From [Erwinia] mediterraneensis (GTDB taxonomy: Bacteria; Pseudomonadota; Gammaproteobacteria; Enterobacterales; Enterobacteriaceae), in the NCBI RefSeq assembly GCF_900604315.1, contig NZ_LR026978.1, forward strand, positions 679,518 through 743,517: DNA of 64,000 nt, read 5' to 3'. How positions within the stretch are numbered: the stretch's first letter is position 1; every line of letters begins with the position of its first letter. A program made the position numbers and the translations under genes. The notes below the pieces were generated by a model. It ran no database searches, was not told where the DNA came from, and saw nothing but the letters and a program-made list of their open reading frames with translations. Positions 18,823 through 28,959 of this stretch are shown in pieces.

Positions 18823-21800
18823 CTATTCATCATCTTTGTGTGCCCGCAGCAGCGGCAGATACCACTGCTGCGCAGCAGCAATAATTTCCTGCAGGCGCGC
18901 TTCGTCAAGCACGCGACACAGGCGTGCCAGGTAGGGATCGTTGCCCTCGCCCTCAACCTGATAACCGCCCTGCCACGCCTGCAGCAGACGATTCCGCGCT
19001 TTTTGTTGCGTGGCTTCATCCCATTGCAGCTCGCCGCTTCTGGCGTCAAAACTCGCTTCCAGCCAGGCACCGCCGCTTTTATTCAGCAGCATCAGTGGCT
19101 GGCAGAGGCCCGCCTGATAGCCTGCGACAAAGCGTTGCAGTTCCGCTAACGCTTCTGTTTGCGGCAAGGCGGTAAAGCGCCAGCAGCTCTGTTTACGTCC
19201 ATACATACGGCTGGTGCCGGTGCCGCCCTGCGCGCAATAGACCAGATGCTCCAGCCACAGCAGCAATCCGTCGTTCATATTGAGCACCCCGGGACGCCAG
19301 CGCAACAGGCCATCAGCTTGCACCTGGGCCAGCCAGCCGGTCAACAATACCTCGCCCAGCGGCAGATGGATCTCCTGGCTCTCCCCTGCGCTGCGCTGCG
19401 CAATCACTTCCTGCGCCACTTCCTGCATCTCTTCGGTTTGTGCCTGCCAGAAAAGCTCGCCAAAAGCGCCATAGGGCAGATTGCCGGCGGCGCGATGATG
19501 CGCATAAAGCTTTTGCGTATCCTCCCCCGCCACCAGTGCATTTAACAGCTGCGTATTGATCTGGTAGCGATCGAGATTTTCCAGGGAAAAGGGCTCGCTG
19601 TCTGGCAGCTCGCTCTCTTCCAGCTGAAAGCTGACGCCCAGGCGCTGGGCGAACCAGGCCCGGACCGGATGGCGCCAGAAGCGCAGCAGCTGCTCCAGCG
19701 TCAGTTCCGTAAGCGGCACCGCAGGCAGCGGCTGGACAAAATCCTGCTGCGGCTCGCCGTGGCCCAGTGCGGCAGGCAGCCATTCACGGGCAAAGCTGCG
19801 GCAATGCGCGCCGGGATGGAAATTTTCTGGCGCAAACGGCATCCGGCTATGCAGATGATGCATATGGCGCAGCACACGCCGCGCGCTTTCATCAACTTCC
19901 AGCTTTTCATCGCCCGGCAGGCAAAAGCTTTGCGCAATATAATCCATCAGCTCTGTGACCAGTACTGAGGGATAGCGTTCCGTATTATCCTGAATATCGC
20001 GCCCGATATAACTGATGTAAATCTGCTGCTGCGCGGAAACCAACGCCTCCAGGAAGAGGTAGCGGTCATCATCGCGGCGGCTGCGATCGCCACGGCGCGG
20101 TTGCTGCTGCATCAAATCAAAGCCCAGCGGCGGCAGCGTACGCGGATAGACACCATCGTTCATGCCCAGCAGACAAACGACTTTGAACGGGATAGAACGC
20201 ATCGGCATCAGGGTACAGAAGTTAATCTGCCCCGCAAGGAAACGCTGGCTGATGCGCTGCTGATCAAGCCGTCCGCGCAGATCGTCGCGCAGCAGGGTGA
20301 CCGGAATCGCCTCTTCATAGCGCGCTTCGCGGCCATGCTCAATGATTTCTTTCCATTGCTCCTCAATCAGCAGCAGGGCCGCTTCGGTATCGGCATCGCC
20401 AGTGAAAAACTGGCTCATCATCTCGCGGCAGAGCGGCAGCCACGCTTCCATGGTACGCGACCTGGCCAGCCGCTGACGCCACTGATCCAGCTGCATCAGC
20501 AACTCCGCCAGATGCCCCGCCAGCTCACCGGTCAGCCCACTGGCTTCGTCATACGGCAATATCCCCTGCCAGTCCCCGTTGTGGCTCTCCAGCGCGTAGC
20601 CCAGCAGCATGCGTTGCAGGCCAAAACGCCAGGTGTGCTGGCCGGTCACCGGCAGCGCCAGCTCTTCAACGCTGGCGTCATCCAGCCCCCAGCGCACGCC
20701 GGACTCCATCACCCAGCGGCGTAACAGGCGCAGCCCCTCTTCATCAATTGAGAAGCGTTTCGCCAGCGCCGGCACTTCCAGCAGCGCCAGCACCTCTTCG
20801 GAAGCAAAGCGACTCTCCGGTAGCGCAAGCAGGCTAAGAAAAGCGGTAATGGCCGGGTGCGCCTGACTGGCGCGCCGGTCAGAAATGGCAAAGGGCAGAT
20901 AGCGCTCGCGCGGCGCGTTGGCAAAGACCGCCTGAATAAAGGGCGAGTAGGCATCAATATCCGCCACCATGACGATGATATCGCGCGGCTTGAGCGCCGG
21001 ATCCGCTTCCATCATCGCCAGTAAGTGATCCTGCAACACTTCTACCTCGCGCTGCGCGCTGTGACAGACCTGCAGCGAGATGGAGCGATCGGCGGGATCG
21101 AGGCGACGTTTTTTACGACTGTTTTCCAGATCCGCCTGGCTCAGTCCGATCACCGCGTTATCCTGCAGGTTCAGCAGATCATACTGCATGGTATGCAGCA
21201 GGTTATCGGGCTCAACCTCAACAAAGGCATCGATGTCATTATCTGACACATCCATCTGGCTGAGCAGGAAGAGGTTATCGCGCCCGAGTTTGCCCCAGGA
21301 GGCGAGCAGCGGATTGGTCAGCTGCTGCTCACCGGCGTCATTAAACAGCCCGGCAGCATGATCGGGATCGCTGAACAACGCGCGCTCCTGACTGGAATCG
21401 TGCAGTCGGCGGCGGCGGCTCTGCAATTTCGCCAGGAAGGCGTAATCCTGAATATCGCCCCAGTAATCGCGACAGGGATTAGTGAACAGCAGATGGATAT
21501 CAATGTGCTGGCCTAACGCCTGTAAGGCCTGCAAATAGACCGGGGGTAACGCGGAGATGCCGCATATAAAGACCCGCTTCGGCAGACCGGGCGGTACGCT
21601 CCGGGCCTGTTCCAGCGTCTGGATAAAGCGCGTATTGAGGTTGCCGCGATGCCAGGTTGACTGGCCCAGTTCGCGAGTATAGTTCACCAGATCACGCCAT
21701 AAGGCGGCCTGCCACTGCTGCGCCTCACCCAGATTTTCAATCGTTTCGCCCTGCTCCCAGCGACTCAGCCAGTCAGCCCGGTAAACCAGATACTGGTCAA

Positions 21801-22203
21801 ACAGATCGGCGACGCGTGAGCTGAGCTGAAACAGCTTGCGTTTATCGCTGTCATCGTTGAGGTAGTGGCGCAGCGAGACAAACTCTTCATGCGCCAGCAG
21901 CGCAGGCAGACGATTCATCAGTTTCCAGCTCATGCTGGCTTTGGTAAAGGCGCTTTCTTCGGGAATGTCGGGCAGCACGCAGCGAAACATCTCCCAGATA
22001 AAACCGGAAGGTAAGGGAAAGCGGATGTTAGCTGCGATGCCAAAACTCTGCGCCAGCTCCATCTGCAACCACTGCGCCATGCCGGGACTTTGCACCAGCA
22101 CCACTTCAGAGTCGAACGGATCGGTTAAGGGATCGAGTTCGATAATAGTCGCCGCCAGGGTTTTTAGCAGGTCGAGCTGATTGGAATGGTACACCCTGAA
22201 CAT
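18823..22203 (-). CDS. recC: RecC, exonuclease V gamma chain
   Basis: This 1126-residue protein starts with the family-typical MFRVYHSNQLDLLK. RecC holds the RecB-RecD complex together, splits the duplex and reads Chi through an inactive helicase/nuclease-like fold, so the absence of intact helicase and nuclease motifs is expected. Its length matches E. coli RecC (1122). It begins the recC-ptrA-recB-recD run. The 105 bp upstream separate it from the ppdC prepilin gene, and I see no strong promoter there. Confidence 0.96.
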   Translation of the reverse strand: MFRVYHSNQLDLLKTLAATIIELDPLTDPFDSEVVLVQSPGMAQWLQMELAQSFGIAANIRFPLPSGFIWEMFRCVLPDIPEESAFTKASMSWKLMNRLPALLAHEEFVSLRHYLNDDSDKRKLFQLSSRVADLFDQYLVYRADWLSRWEQGETIENLGEAQQWQAALWRDLVNYTRELGQSTWHRGNLNTRFIQTLEQARSVPPGLPKRVFICGISALPPVYLQALQALGQHIDIHLLFTNPCRDYWGDIQDYAFLAKLQSRRRRLHDSSQERALFSDPDHAAGLFNDAGEQQLTNPLLASWGKLGRDNLFLLSQMDVSDNDIDAFVEVEPDNLLHTMQYDLLNLQDNAVIGLSQADLENSRKKRRLDPADRSISLQVCHSAQREVEVLQDHLLAMMEADPALKPRDIIVMVADIDAYSPFIQAVFANAPRERYLPFAISDRRASQAHPAITAFLSLLALPESRFASEEVLALLEVPALAKRFSIDEEGLRLLRRWVMESGVRWGLDDASVEELALPVTGQHTWRFGLQRMLLGYALESHNGDWQGILPYDEASGLTGELAGHLAELLMQLDQWRQRLARSRTMEAWLPLCREMMSQFFTGDADTEAALLLIEEQWKEIIEHGREARYEEAIPVTLLRDDLRGRLDQQRISQRFLAGQINFCTLMPMRSIPFKVVCLLGMNDGVYPRTLPPLGFDLMQQQPRRGDRSRRDDDRYLFLEALVSAQQQIYISYIGRDIQDNTERYPSVLVTELMDYIAQSFCLPGDEKLEVDESARRVLRHMHHLHSRMPFAPENFHPGAHCRSFAREWLPAALGHGEPQQDFVQPLPAVPLTELTLEQLLRFWRHPVRAWFAQRLGVSFQLEESELPDSEPFSLENLDRYQINTQLLNALVAGEDTQKLYAHHRAAGNLPYGAFGELFWQAQTEEMQEVAQEVIAQRSAGESQEIHLPLGEVLLTGWLAQVQADGLLRWRPGVLNMNDGLLLWLEHLVYCAQGGTGTSRMYGRKQSCWRFTALPQTEALAELQRFVAGYQAGLCQPLMLLNKSGGAWLEASFDARSGELQWDEATQQKARNRLLQAWQGGYQVEGEGNDPYLARLCRVLDEARLQEIIAAAQQWYLPLLRAHKDDE

Positions 22204-22308
22204 GGGGACTCCTGTGGTAAAACGTAGGGATATTGCAGCCCGGTCACTCTACCGCTTATCGCCGGGCTTGCAAGCGCGATAGCCTCTTCCATGCTATTTT
22301 TTTGACCA

Positions 22309-22614
22309 TTATCGACAGCGCAGCACATTCAACGTGGCGCGGCGTTGATAAGGCCCGCTCACTTCAATCTTTTCCAGCTCGCACCCTCCCGGTCCGCTGT
22401 ATCGGCTGACATAGCTGCGCCAGCCCGCTGTTTCCTGCCCGAGCACGCGCTGTGCCGCTACCCGCCAGGCCTGTTGCTGATACCATTGCTGGCTGAAGCC
22501 CAGGCTGAGCGCACGATGATAATTGAGCAGTGCGCTGATGCTCATCGCCAGCAGCAGGATGGCAAACAGGGTTTCCGCCAGGCTGAATCCCTGCTCTGCG
22601 GATGATTTATGCAC
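22309..22614 (-). CDS. ppdC: PpdC, prepilin-type N-terminal cleavage protein
   Basis: About 101 residues if started at the GTG at 22614, which overlaps the ygdB stop by 8 bases and gives an N terminus (HKSSAEQGFSLAETLFAI) with a type IV prepilin cleavage site G/F and the conserved glutamate at +5. One membrane helix follows, then a short periplasmic part. Upstream in-frame codons would only extend into ygdB. E. coli PpdC is 107 residues. It is the last of the four-gene ppdA-ppdB-ygdB-ppdC set of minor-pilin-like proteins; no role has been firmly shown. Confidence 0.85.
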   Translation of the reverse strand: MHKSSAEQGFSLAETLFAILLLAMSISALLNYHRALSLGFSQQWYQQQAWRVAAQRVLGQETAGWRSYVSRYSGPGGCELEKIEVSGPYQRRATLNVLRCR

Positions 22615-23011
22615 ACAGCTCAGGGAGGGCAAGCGGGCAGTAATCGATCCAGCCGTGGGGCAGCAGACGCAGCTGGTTTCCGCTCTCCTCCACCCAGTGC
22701 CACAATGCCAGTTCCCGCCCTGCGCCCTGACCCCGTAACAGGGCCTGCGCCTTCTCTCCCCGCCATAAACAGCTTTGCCAGCCAAATGTTTTCTCCTGTT
22801 GACACTGCCAGCCCACGCCGACGGGCCAGTTCAGGGTGGCTCCCCAGCGCAGCGCCGACTGGGCCTGGTGATAGTCCAGAATATAGTGGCGTTCATCCGC
22901 CAGCAGCGCCATGCCCTGCGCCAGCTGTTGTCGGCTGGCGTATAATGTCGCGCTGCCCATCAGCAGCACCATAATCACCATGCCGAGCGCACTGTTGCCA
23001 TTTTGCCTCAC
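22607..23011 (-). CDS. ygdB: YgdB, DUF2509 minor-pilin-like protein
   Basis: 134 residues from a GTG start at 23011 that overlaps the ppdB stop (GTGA). The longer open frame upstream lies wholly inside ppdB and is not conserved. The N terminus QNGNSALGMVIMVLLMGS is hydrophobic and pilin-like. The C terminus contains the HGWIDYCPL block also seen in E. coli YgdB (135 residues, PRGWSDFCPL). It is probably an inner-membrane-anchored component made together with PpdA, PpdB and PpdC; its function is unknown. Confidence 0.82.
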   Translation of the reverse strand: MRQNGNSALGMVIMVLLMGSATLYASRQQLAQGMALLADERHYILDYHQAQSALRWGATLNWPVGVGWQCQQEKTFGWQSCLWRGEKAQALLRGQGAGRELALWHWVEESGNQLRLLPHGWIDYCPLALPELCA

Positions 23012-23541
23012 AGGTTCTCGCCCTCGATCCAGCTTTCCAGACTGACCTGCTGCGATCCGGCGCGCCCGCTCAGGAGAATATTGAATAGCCTCCCCTGCTG
23101 GCGCACCTGAAAAGCGTCGATACGCAGAAAGGCGGGATCGGAGAGCCGTTCCCAGCCGCTGCCGTCGCAATGCTCTACGCCTCGCTGCATCTCCAGCTGC
23201 TGCTGACGCAGCCGGTAGCCATAGCTTTCACTGTCGCTGTGCAAAGGCCCTTCCCATTTGCCATTGCTGTTTTCATCCCACTTCACCAGCAGACATGCGC
23301 CCTGCGCCGCAATTGTCAGTCCGCTGCCGACGCAATGACCATGACAGTAACCGGCACGCCGCACCGCTTTCTCCAGAGTCATCATGATTTGCTGCAGTTC
23401 CCGCTGGAGCTGCACGCGCTGCTGCAGTCGCAAACTTTCCTGCTGCAACAGCGGCAAAAAGCGGCCCAGGCTCAGCATCAGTATCCCGCTGATGGCCAGC
23501 GCCACCACCATTTCCAGCAGACTGAACCCCGCTGTCTTCAT
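23008..23541 (-). CDS. ppdB: PpdB, prepilin peptidase-dependent protein B
   Basis: This 177-residue protein has a short leader KTAGFSLLEMVVALAISG carrying the prepilin peptidase site G/F with E at +5, a hydrophobic helix to about residue 28 and a longer extracytoplasmic domain with a cysteine pair (YCHGHCVG). It is a minor-pilin (GspJ-like) protein. It overlaps ppdA and ygdB by 4 bases each, so the four genes are one translational unit. E. coli PpdB has 187 residues. Confidence 0.88.
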   Translation of the reverse strand: MKTAGFSLLEMVVALAISGILMLSLGRFLPLLQQESLRLQQRVQLQRELQQIMMTLEKAVRRAGYCHGHCVGSGLTIAAQGACLLVKWDENSNGKWEGPLHSDSESYGYRLRQQQLEMQRGVEHCDGSGWERLSDPAFLRIDAFQVRQQGRLFNILLSGRAGSQQVSLESWIEGENL

Positions 23542-24008
23542 TCACACCCCTCCTCGCTCGCCGGGCATAACCGGATACGGGCGCGGGCGGAAATAATCAG
23601 ACGCCAGCGGCCAGCCTCATTGCCAAACTCAATGCTGCCCGCTCTGGCCACGTTGCGCCGTCCATAAAAACCCGGCTCGCCGTTGACGGCATAAATTTTT
23701 ACGCCAGGATACGGCGCCTGCAGCATCAGACGCTGGCCGGTCACACAGCCCTGCAGCGGCCTGACGCCGCTGCCCAGACACCAGCGCTCCCCGGGTTGAT
23801 ACCAGAGGGGATAGTCGCGGTTCTGCCAGTTGGCGCGGGCACGCAGCTGAATTAAAAATCCCTGCAGTTGAAATGCGGTGTCGCGCAACTGTTGCCAGTG
23901 CTGCCAGCGTTGCCAGCCCTGCAATGCACCAAGGCTTAATACGCCCGCGATCAGCAGCACAATCAGCAGTTCCATCAGGGTAAAACCCGTTGCTGAAGAT
24001 GTTTTCAT
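23538..24008 (-). CDS. ppdA: PpdA, prepilin peptidase-dependent protein A
   Basis: This 156-residue protein has the same length as E. coli PpdA. The N terminus (SSATGFTLMELLIVLLIAG) has a class-III leader with the G/F cleavage site and E at +5, and the C-terminal domain carries GspH/FimT-like features with two cysteines (WCLGS and GCV). It is the first gene of the ppdA-ppdB-ygdB-ppdC run. The thyA terminator lies 140 bp upstream, so it should have its own promoter in 24009-24150, which I cannot place confidently. Confidence 0.88.
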   Translation of the reverse strand: MKTSSATGFTLMELLIVLLIAGVLSLGALQGWQRWQHWQQLRDTAFQLQGFLIQLRARANWQNRDYPLWYQPGERWCLGSGVRPLQGCVTGQRLMLQAPYPGVKIYAVNGEPGFYGRRNVARAGSIEFGNEAGRWRLIISARARIRLCPASEEGCE

Positions 24009-24144
24009 GGCGCTACTTTGCCGTGCCGCCGGGGGGGCAACAAGGGTCAGCTTTTACCTTCTGAAGCAGGCTTCCATGCAGATGCGTGCGCTTGCCTGGC
24101 TTTTCACTGTTTTGTGACAGCGCTTCCGTCATTGGCCGACTGAC

Positions 24145-24180
24145 AATAAAAAACCCCGGTGGCGGATACACACCGGGGTT
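24145..24180 (-). terminator. Terminator downstream of thyA
   Basis: On the minus strand after thyA, a 10-bp perfect stem (AACCCCGGTG / CACCGGGGTT) with a 9-base loop is followed by TTTTTTATT. It is a strong intrinsic terminator closing the lgt-thyA transcript. Confidence 0.9.
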
Positions 24181-24204
24181 GGCTGAGGAGTGACAGGTCG
24201 CGAA

Positions 24205-24999
24205 TCAGATCGCGACCGGCGCCTTGATGGCGGGATGAGGATCGTAGCCCTCAATGTCAAAGTCTTCGAAGCGGTAGTCAAACAGGGAGGCTGGCTTGCG
24301 CTTGATCACCAGCTTCGGCAGCGGCCGTGGTTCACGCGTCAGCTGCAGACGCGCCTGCTCCAGGTGGTTGCTGTAGAGATGGGTATCCCCGCCGGTCCAG
24401 ACAAAATCGCCGGGCTCCAGGTCGCACTGCTGCGCCATCATATGCACCAGCAGCGCGTAGCTGGCAATGTTAAACGGCAGGCCAAGGAAGACGTCGCACG
24501 AGCGCTGATAGAGCTGACAGGAGAGTTTGCCGTCCGCCACGTAGAACTGGAAAAAGGCGTGGCAGGGCGCCAGCGCCATCTGGTCCAGTTCCCCCACGTT
24601 CCATGAGGAGACGATGATACGACGCGAATCGGGATCGGTTTTCAGCTGCTGCAGAACCTTCGCCATCTGGTCGATCTCTGCGCCGCTGGCGGTTCCCCAG
24701 CTACGCCACTGTTTGCCGTAAACCGGGCCCAGATCGCCATTCTCATCGGCCCACTCATCCCAGATGCTGACCTTGTTTTCTTTGAGGTAACCGATATTGG
24801 TGTCACCCTGCAGAAACCACAGCAGCTCATGGATGATCGAACGCAAATGGCATTTTTTTGTCGTGACAAGGGGAAAACCCTCCTGCAAATTGAAGCGCAT
24901 CTGGTGGCCAAAAATAGACAGCGTACCGGTGCCGGTGCGGTCATTTTTGGGCGTACCTTCAGACAGCACTTTTTGCATCAGGTCCAGATACTGTTTCAT
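24205..24999 (-). CDS. thyA: ThyA, thymidylate synthase
   Basis: This 264-residue enzyme converts dUMP to dTMP using 5,10-methylene-tetrahydrofolate. The nucleophile is C146 in [11 protein letters not shown], the E. coli position, and the LPPCH-type active site, the [13 protein letters not shown] start and the phosphate-binding RRIIVSSWN block are all present. It overlaps the end of lgt by 4 bases, the same lgt-thyA coupling as in E. coli. A strong terminator follows. Confidence 0.98.
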   Translation of the reverse strand: MKQYLDLMQKVLSEGTPKNDRTGTGTLSIFGHQMRFNLQEGFPLVTTKKCHLRSIIHELLWFLQGDTNIGYLKENKVSIWDEWADENGDLGPVYGKQWRSWGTASGAEIDQMAKVLQQLKTDPDSRRIIVSSWNVGELDQMALAPCHAFFQFYVADGKLSCQLYQRSCDVFLGLPFNIASYALLVHMMAQQCDLEPGDFVWTGGDTHLYSNHLEQARLQLTREPRPLPKLVIKRKPASLFDYRFEDFDIEGYDPHPAIKAPVAI

Positions 25000-25874
25000 T
25001 TTTCCTCACGAAATTGTTGCTGCGGGCGCTGACGATACGCCCAGACCATCATGGCAATACCTGCCAGAATCATCGGGATCGACAGAATTTGTCCCATGCT
25101 GATGACGCCAAACAGGCCAAGCTGCGCATCCGGCTGACGGAAGAATTCGACGATAATACGAAACGCGCCGTAACCGATCAGGAACAGGCCGGAGACGCTG
25201 CCCATCGGACGCGGTTTGCGGATAAACAGGTTCAGAATAATGAACAGCACCACCCCTTCCAGCAACAACTCATAGAGCTGCGATGGATGACGCGGCAATA
25301 CGCCCCAGGTATCCAGCAGCCCCTGCCACTCAGGGTGGGCTACCGTCAGCGCCACATCTTCACTGCGTGAGCCAGGGAACAGCATCGCCCAGGGCAGGTC
25401 CGGTGCCACACGGCCCCAGAGTTCGCCATTAATAAAGTTACCCAGCCGTCCCGCTCCCAGTCCGAAGGGGATCAGCGGAGCGATAAAATCGGCCACCTGG
25501 AAGAAGGTGCGTTTGGTGCGGCGGGCATACCAGAACATCACTGCGATCACACCCAGCAGGCCGCCATGGAAGGACATGCCGCCATCCCAGACCTTAAACA
25601 GATAGAGCGGGTTATCAAGGAACAGCGGCAGGTTATAGAACAACACATAGCCGATACGCCCACCGAGAAAAACCCCGAGGAAACCGGCGTAGAGCAGGTT
25701 CTCCACTTCCTCTTTTTTCCATCCACTGCCGGGCTTATTGGCGCGACGTACCGCCAGCCACATGGCGAAGACAAAGCCCACCAGATACATCAGGCCGTAC
25801 CAGTGAAGAGAAACCGGTCCAATGGAAAAAATTACCGGATCAAATTGGGGAAAAGCGATATAGCCGTTACTCAT
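24996..25874 (-). CDS. lgt: Lgt, prolipoprotein diacylglyceryl transferase
   Basis: This 292-residue inner-membrane enzyme transfers diacylglyceryl from phosphatidylglycerol to the lipobox cysteine of prolipoproteins. Seven membrane segments are visible, with the Lgt signature [16 protein letters not shown] near residues 140-155 and the essential HGG segment (MSFHGGLLG). It supplies the first step of maturation for the lipoproteins in this window (YgdI, YgdR, MltA, the 56.5-kb lipoprotein). It is coupled to thyA by a 4-base overlap. The 136-bp gap to ptsP holds nothing I recognise. Confidence 0.96.
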   Translation of the reverse strand: MSNGYIAFPQFDPVIFSIGPVSLHWYGLMYLVGFVFAMWLAVRRANKPGSGWKKEEVENLLYAGFLGVFLGGRIGYVLFYNLPLFLDNPLYLFKVWDGGMSFHGGLLGVIAVMFWYARRTKRTFFQVADFIAPLIPFGLGAGRLGNFINGELWGRVAPDLPWAMLFPGSRSEDVALTVAHPEWQGLLDTWGVLPRHPSQLYELLLEGVVLFIILNLFIRKPRPMGSVSGLFLIGYGAFRIIVEFFRQPDAQLGLFGVISMGQILSIPMILAGIAMMVWAYRQRPQQQFREEK

Positions 25875-26010
25875 CTTTCACCATTCATTTTTCTGCCCTG
25901 AAAATGTGGGCGGCTGCAACGCAAGCTCAGAACTGCCGAGCGCTTAAGGCTGCGCATCATAGCACAGCCGGTTTTCTCACGGGACGCGGAAATGTAAACG
26001 CTCGTATTCC

Positions 26011-28257
26011 CTAACGCCCGCCGCGAATCAGGCCGCCCAGCCCGCGCTGCTCCATAAACAGGGCAACCAGCTGACGGACCTCGCCAGCGGTACGCGCCTG
26101 CAGACCTTGCGCGCATAAGCGCTGCGTCTCCTCCTGATCGAGATGACGTAGCAGGTACTTAACGCGCGGCACATTTTTGCCGTTCATGCTGAGATGGCGA
26201 TAGCCCATGCCGATCAGCAGCGCAACGCACATGGGGTCGCCCGCCATTTCGCCGCACAGGCAGAGCTCCAGTCCCGTCTGCTGGCTGGCCCGGGCGATCG
26301 CCTGCAGAGCATGCAGCATCGCCGGATGCAGCGGGTCGTAAAGGTTAGCCACACGCGTGTTGTTACGATCGACCGCGAGCAGATACTGCGTCAGGTCATT
26401 TGTGCCCACTGACACAAAATCGATATGGGGTGCCAGATGCGGGATCATAAACAGCATCGACGGTACTTCAATCATCACGCCAATACGCGGCCGTGGAATG
26501 GCGTACCCCAGCATCTCCTCTACTTCCCGTCCGGCGCGATCGATCAACTGGCGCGCATCGTCAATCTCATCAATGCTGGTGATCATCGGCAGCAGAATGC
26601 TGAGATTGCCGGACGCGGCGTTAGCACGCAGCATGGCGCGTACCTGGATAAGAAAGATTTCTGGCTGGTCCAGCGTCAGACGGATGCCACGCCAGCCCAG
26701 GCAAGGGTTCTCTTCGCTGATGGGCATATAGGGCAGCTGTTTGTCTGCGCCAATGTCCAGGGTACGCAGCGTTACCGGCTTGTGGTGGAACAGTTGCAGC
26801 ATCCCCTGATATTGCGCAACCTGCTCCTCCTCGGAGGGGAAGCCGCTCTGCAACATAAAGGGAATTTCGGTACGGTAGAGTCCCACGCCATCGACCCAGC
26901 TGTCGAGCGCCTGCTCATGTTCCGCACTGAGACCGGCGTTAAGCATTACCTGCACGCGCTCACCGCTTTTTAACCGGCCTGGCTGGTCAACTTCCCCTTC
27001 CGCCACTTTCGTCAGCGCATGCTCTTCGCTGATAAGTCGCTGATACTCCTGGATCAGCACCGGCTCCGGATCGATAAGCAGCTCGCCGCGATAGCCATCG
27101 ACAATCAGCAGCCGTTTGTTCAGCTGCTCCGGCAGAATATCCGCCCCCATTACGGTGGGGATACCCATAGCACGCGTCAGAATGGCGGCATGAGAGTTAG
27201 CTGCGCCGTCGCGTACTATGATCCCCGCCAGCCGCTCATGAGGCAGCTCCGCCAGGGTGGTCGCGGTAAGCTCATCCGCCACCAGCACGAAACGTTCAGG
27301 CCAGGCGCTGGTGCTGACCAGCGAATCATCGAGATGAAACAGCAGACGCTGCCCGAGTACACGCAGGTCCCCTGCGCGCTCACGCAAATAGCTGTCCTGC
27401 AGACTGGCAAACTGCGCGGCGAATTTTTCAATAACCGTTTTGACCGCCCACTCTGCCACTGAACCGTTTTCGATCTCGGCAAAGAGATCTTTTTTCAGGC
27501 GCGCATCGGAAAGCAGGTGGGAGTAGAGATCGAAAATAGCGGCGCTCTCTTTCTGCACGCTGGCAGAAAAGCGCTTGCTGAAACGGCGGAACTCGTTAGC
27601 TGCTTCCCCCATGGCCAGCGTCAGGCGCTCACGCTCCCGTTGCGCATCCAGCGTCGAGGCCGCAGATACCTGTTCCAGCACCGGCTGCGTTTCATCAACC
27701 CAGCCTGGCGCTATCGCTACGCCAGGTGCGGCAGCAATGGCGCGTACCCGGGTCTGGCGGAACTGACCGAACAGCTGGCTCATTTGCGATTGTGATAACA
27801 GCGCCGCCATCTGCGTCGCCAGCGTCACCAGGAAGGATTCTTCGCTCTCATCGAACTGACGATGTTCCCGCTGCTGCACCACCAGCACGCCCAGCAACTG
27901 GCGCCGGCTGATGATCGGCACGCCGAGGAAGGAACGATAGCGCTCCTCTTTAACTGCAGGAATAAATTTGAAACTGGGATGACTTTGCGCGTCGGCAAGG
28001 TTGATCGGTTCGGCGAGGCGTCCGACCAGGCCGACGATCCCTTCGTCAAAGGCCAGCGTGACGGTGCGACCGCGCGGTTTTTTCAGCCCACGCGTCGCCA
28101 TCAGGTAATAACAGCGGCGATCGTGATCGGCCAGATAAACCGAGCACACTTCCGTATCCATCGCCAGGCAGATTTCATTGACCAGAATGCCGAGTGCTTC
28201 ATTCAGGCGTGGCGCACTCGCCACTTTCTCTACTATTTCACGCAACTGAGTGAGCAT
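26011..28257 (-). CDS. ptsP: PtsP, nitrogen PTS enzyme I (EI-Ntr)
   Basis: This 748-residue protein has an N-terminal GAF domain (about 1-160), the phosphohistidine domain with H356 in NSHAAILTRA, and the PEP-binding TIM barrel ending with the CGEMAGDP motif. EI-Ntr takes phosphate from PEP and passes it to NPr and then EIIA-Ntr, a regulatory relay that senses glutamine and 2-oxoglutarate through GAF. It follows rppH after 12 bp on the same strand, the conserved rppH-ptsP operon. Length and active-site numbering match E. coli. Confidence 0.97.
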   Translation of the reverse strand: MLTQLREIVEKVASAPRLNEALGILVNEICLAMDTEVCSVYLADHDRRCYYLMATRGLKKPRGRTVTLAFDEGIVGLVGRLAEPINLADAQSHPSFKFIPAVKEERYRSFLGVPIISRRQLLGVLVVQQREHRQFDESEESFLVTLATQMAALLSQSQMSQLFGQFRQTRVRAIAAAPGVAIAPGWVDETQPVLEQVSAASTLDAQRERERLTLAMGEAANEFRRFSKRFSASVQKESAAIFDLYSHLLSDARLKKDLFAEIENGSVAEWAVKTVIEKFAAQFASLQDSYLRERAGDLRVLGQRLLFHLDDSLVSTSAWPERFVLVADELTATTLAELPHERLAGIIVRDGAANSHAAILTRAMGIPTVMGADILPEQLNKRLLIVDGYRGELLIDPEPVLIQEYQRLISEEHALTKVAEGEVDQPGRLKSGERVQVMLNAGLSAEHEQALDSWVDGVGLYRTEIPFMLQSGFPSEEEQVAQYQGMLQLFHHKPVTLRTLDIGADKQLPYMPISEENPCLGWRGIRLTLDQPEIFLIQVRAMLRANAASGNLSILLPMITSIDEIDDARQLIDRAGREVEEMLGYAIPRPRIGVMIEVPSMLFMIPHLAPHIDFVSVGTNDLTQYLLAVDRNNTRVANLYDPLHPAMLHALQAIARASQQTGLELCLCGEMAGDPMCVALLIGMGYRHLSMNGKNVPRVKYLLRHLDQEETQRLCAQGLQARTAGEVRQLVALFMEQRGLGGLIRGGR

Positions 28258-28269
28258 AAGGGGCGTGGC

Positions 28270-28797
28270 CTATCCTCTTTTACGTCGACTGGCAGGCGTA
28301 TTCCGCTGCACCGCACTCTCCTGCATAGACATTACTACGCCAGCGAATTCCTTCATGACGCGTCGGTAAACATCACGCTTAAAGGAGACAACCTGACGAA
28401 CCGGATACCAGAAGCTGACCCAGCGCCAGCCATCAAACTCTGGCGTGCTGCTGCGTTGCACATTAATATCCGCATCATTGCACATCAACTGCAGAAGAAA
28501 CCACTTTTGTTTCTGGCCGATACATACCGGCTTTGTGTCCCAACGCACCAAACGTTTTGGCAACTTGTAGCGTAACCAGTTACGGGTAGAAGCAAGGATA
28601 CGAACATCTTTACGGTGTAATCCGACTTCCTCAAACAGCTCGCGATACATCGCTTGTTCAGCGGTTTCACCGGGATTGATGCCTCCCTGAGGAAACTGCC
28701 AGGAGTGCTGTCCAAAGCGCCTGGCCCATAAAACTTGTCCTTGCCTGTTACAGATTACGATACCAACATTCGGGCGGTAGCCATCATCATCGATCAC
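28270..28797 (-). CDS. rppH: RppH, RNA pyrophosphohydrolase
   Basis: This 175-residue Nudix hydrolase has its Nudix box at about residues 38-60 (GGINPGET followed by the RELFEEVG core). It removes pyrophosphate from the 5' end of mRNA and so starts 5'-end-dependent decay by RNase E. The start is GTG, as in E. coli, giving the N terminus [11 protein letters not shown]. ptsP follows 12 bp downstream. The upstream interval carries the DnaA-box region described below. Confidence 0.96.
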   Translation of the reverse strand: MIDDDGYRPNVGIVICNRQGQVLWARRFGQHSWQFPQGGINPGETAEQAMYRELFEEVGLHRKDVRILASTRNWLRYKLPKRLVRWDTKPVCIGQKQKWFLLQLMCNDADINVQRSSTPEFDGWRWVSFWYPVRQVVSFKRDVYRRVMKEFAGVVMSMQESAVQRNTPASRRKRG

Positions 28798-28959
28798 CGG
28801 ACTACCTCAAAGCTAAATTCAGATGGCTTGATTGTTTCACACTCCTTCCAGGCGGTAAACCACTGGTTAGGGCAGTTTAACGGGAATACCCCCTGGATAA
28901 CTCACAGCCTTACATAAAGTTATAAACAGAGGATAGCGAGCGCCAGCGATTTTATTCAC

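Noticed and set aside
22279..22303. Plus-strand terminator-like ATAGC...GCTAT followed by seven T
   Set aside because: No plus-strand gene ends here; both neighbours (recC, ppdC) are on the minus strand and the stem is only 5 bp.
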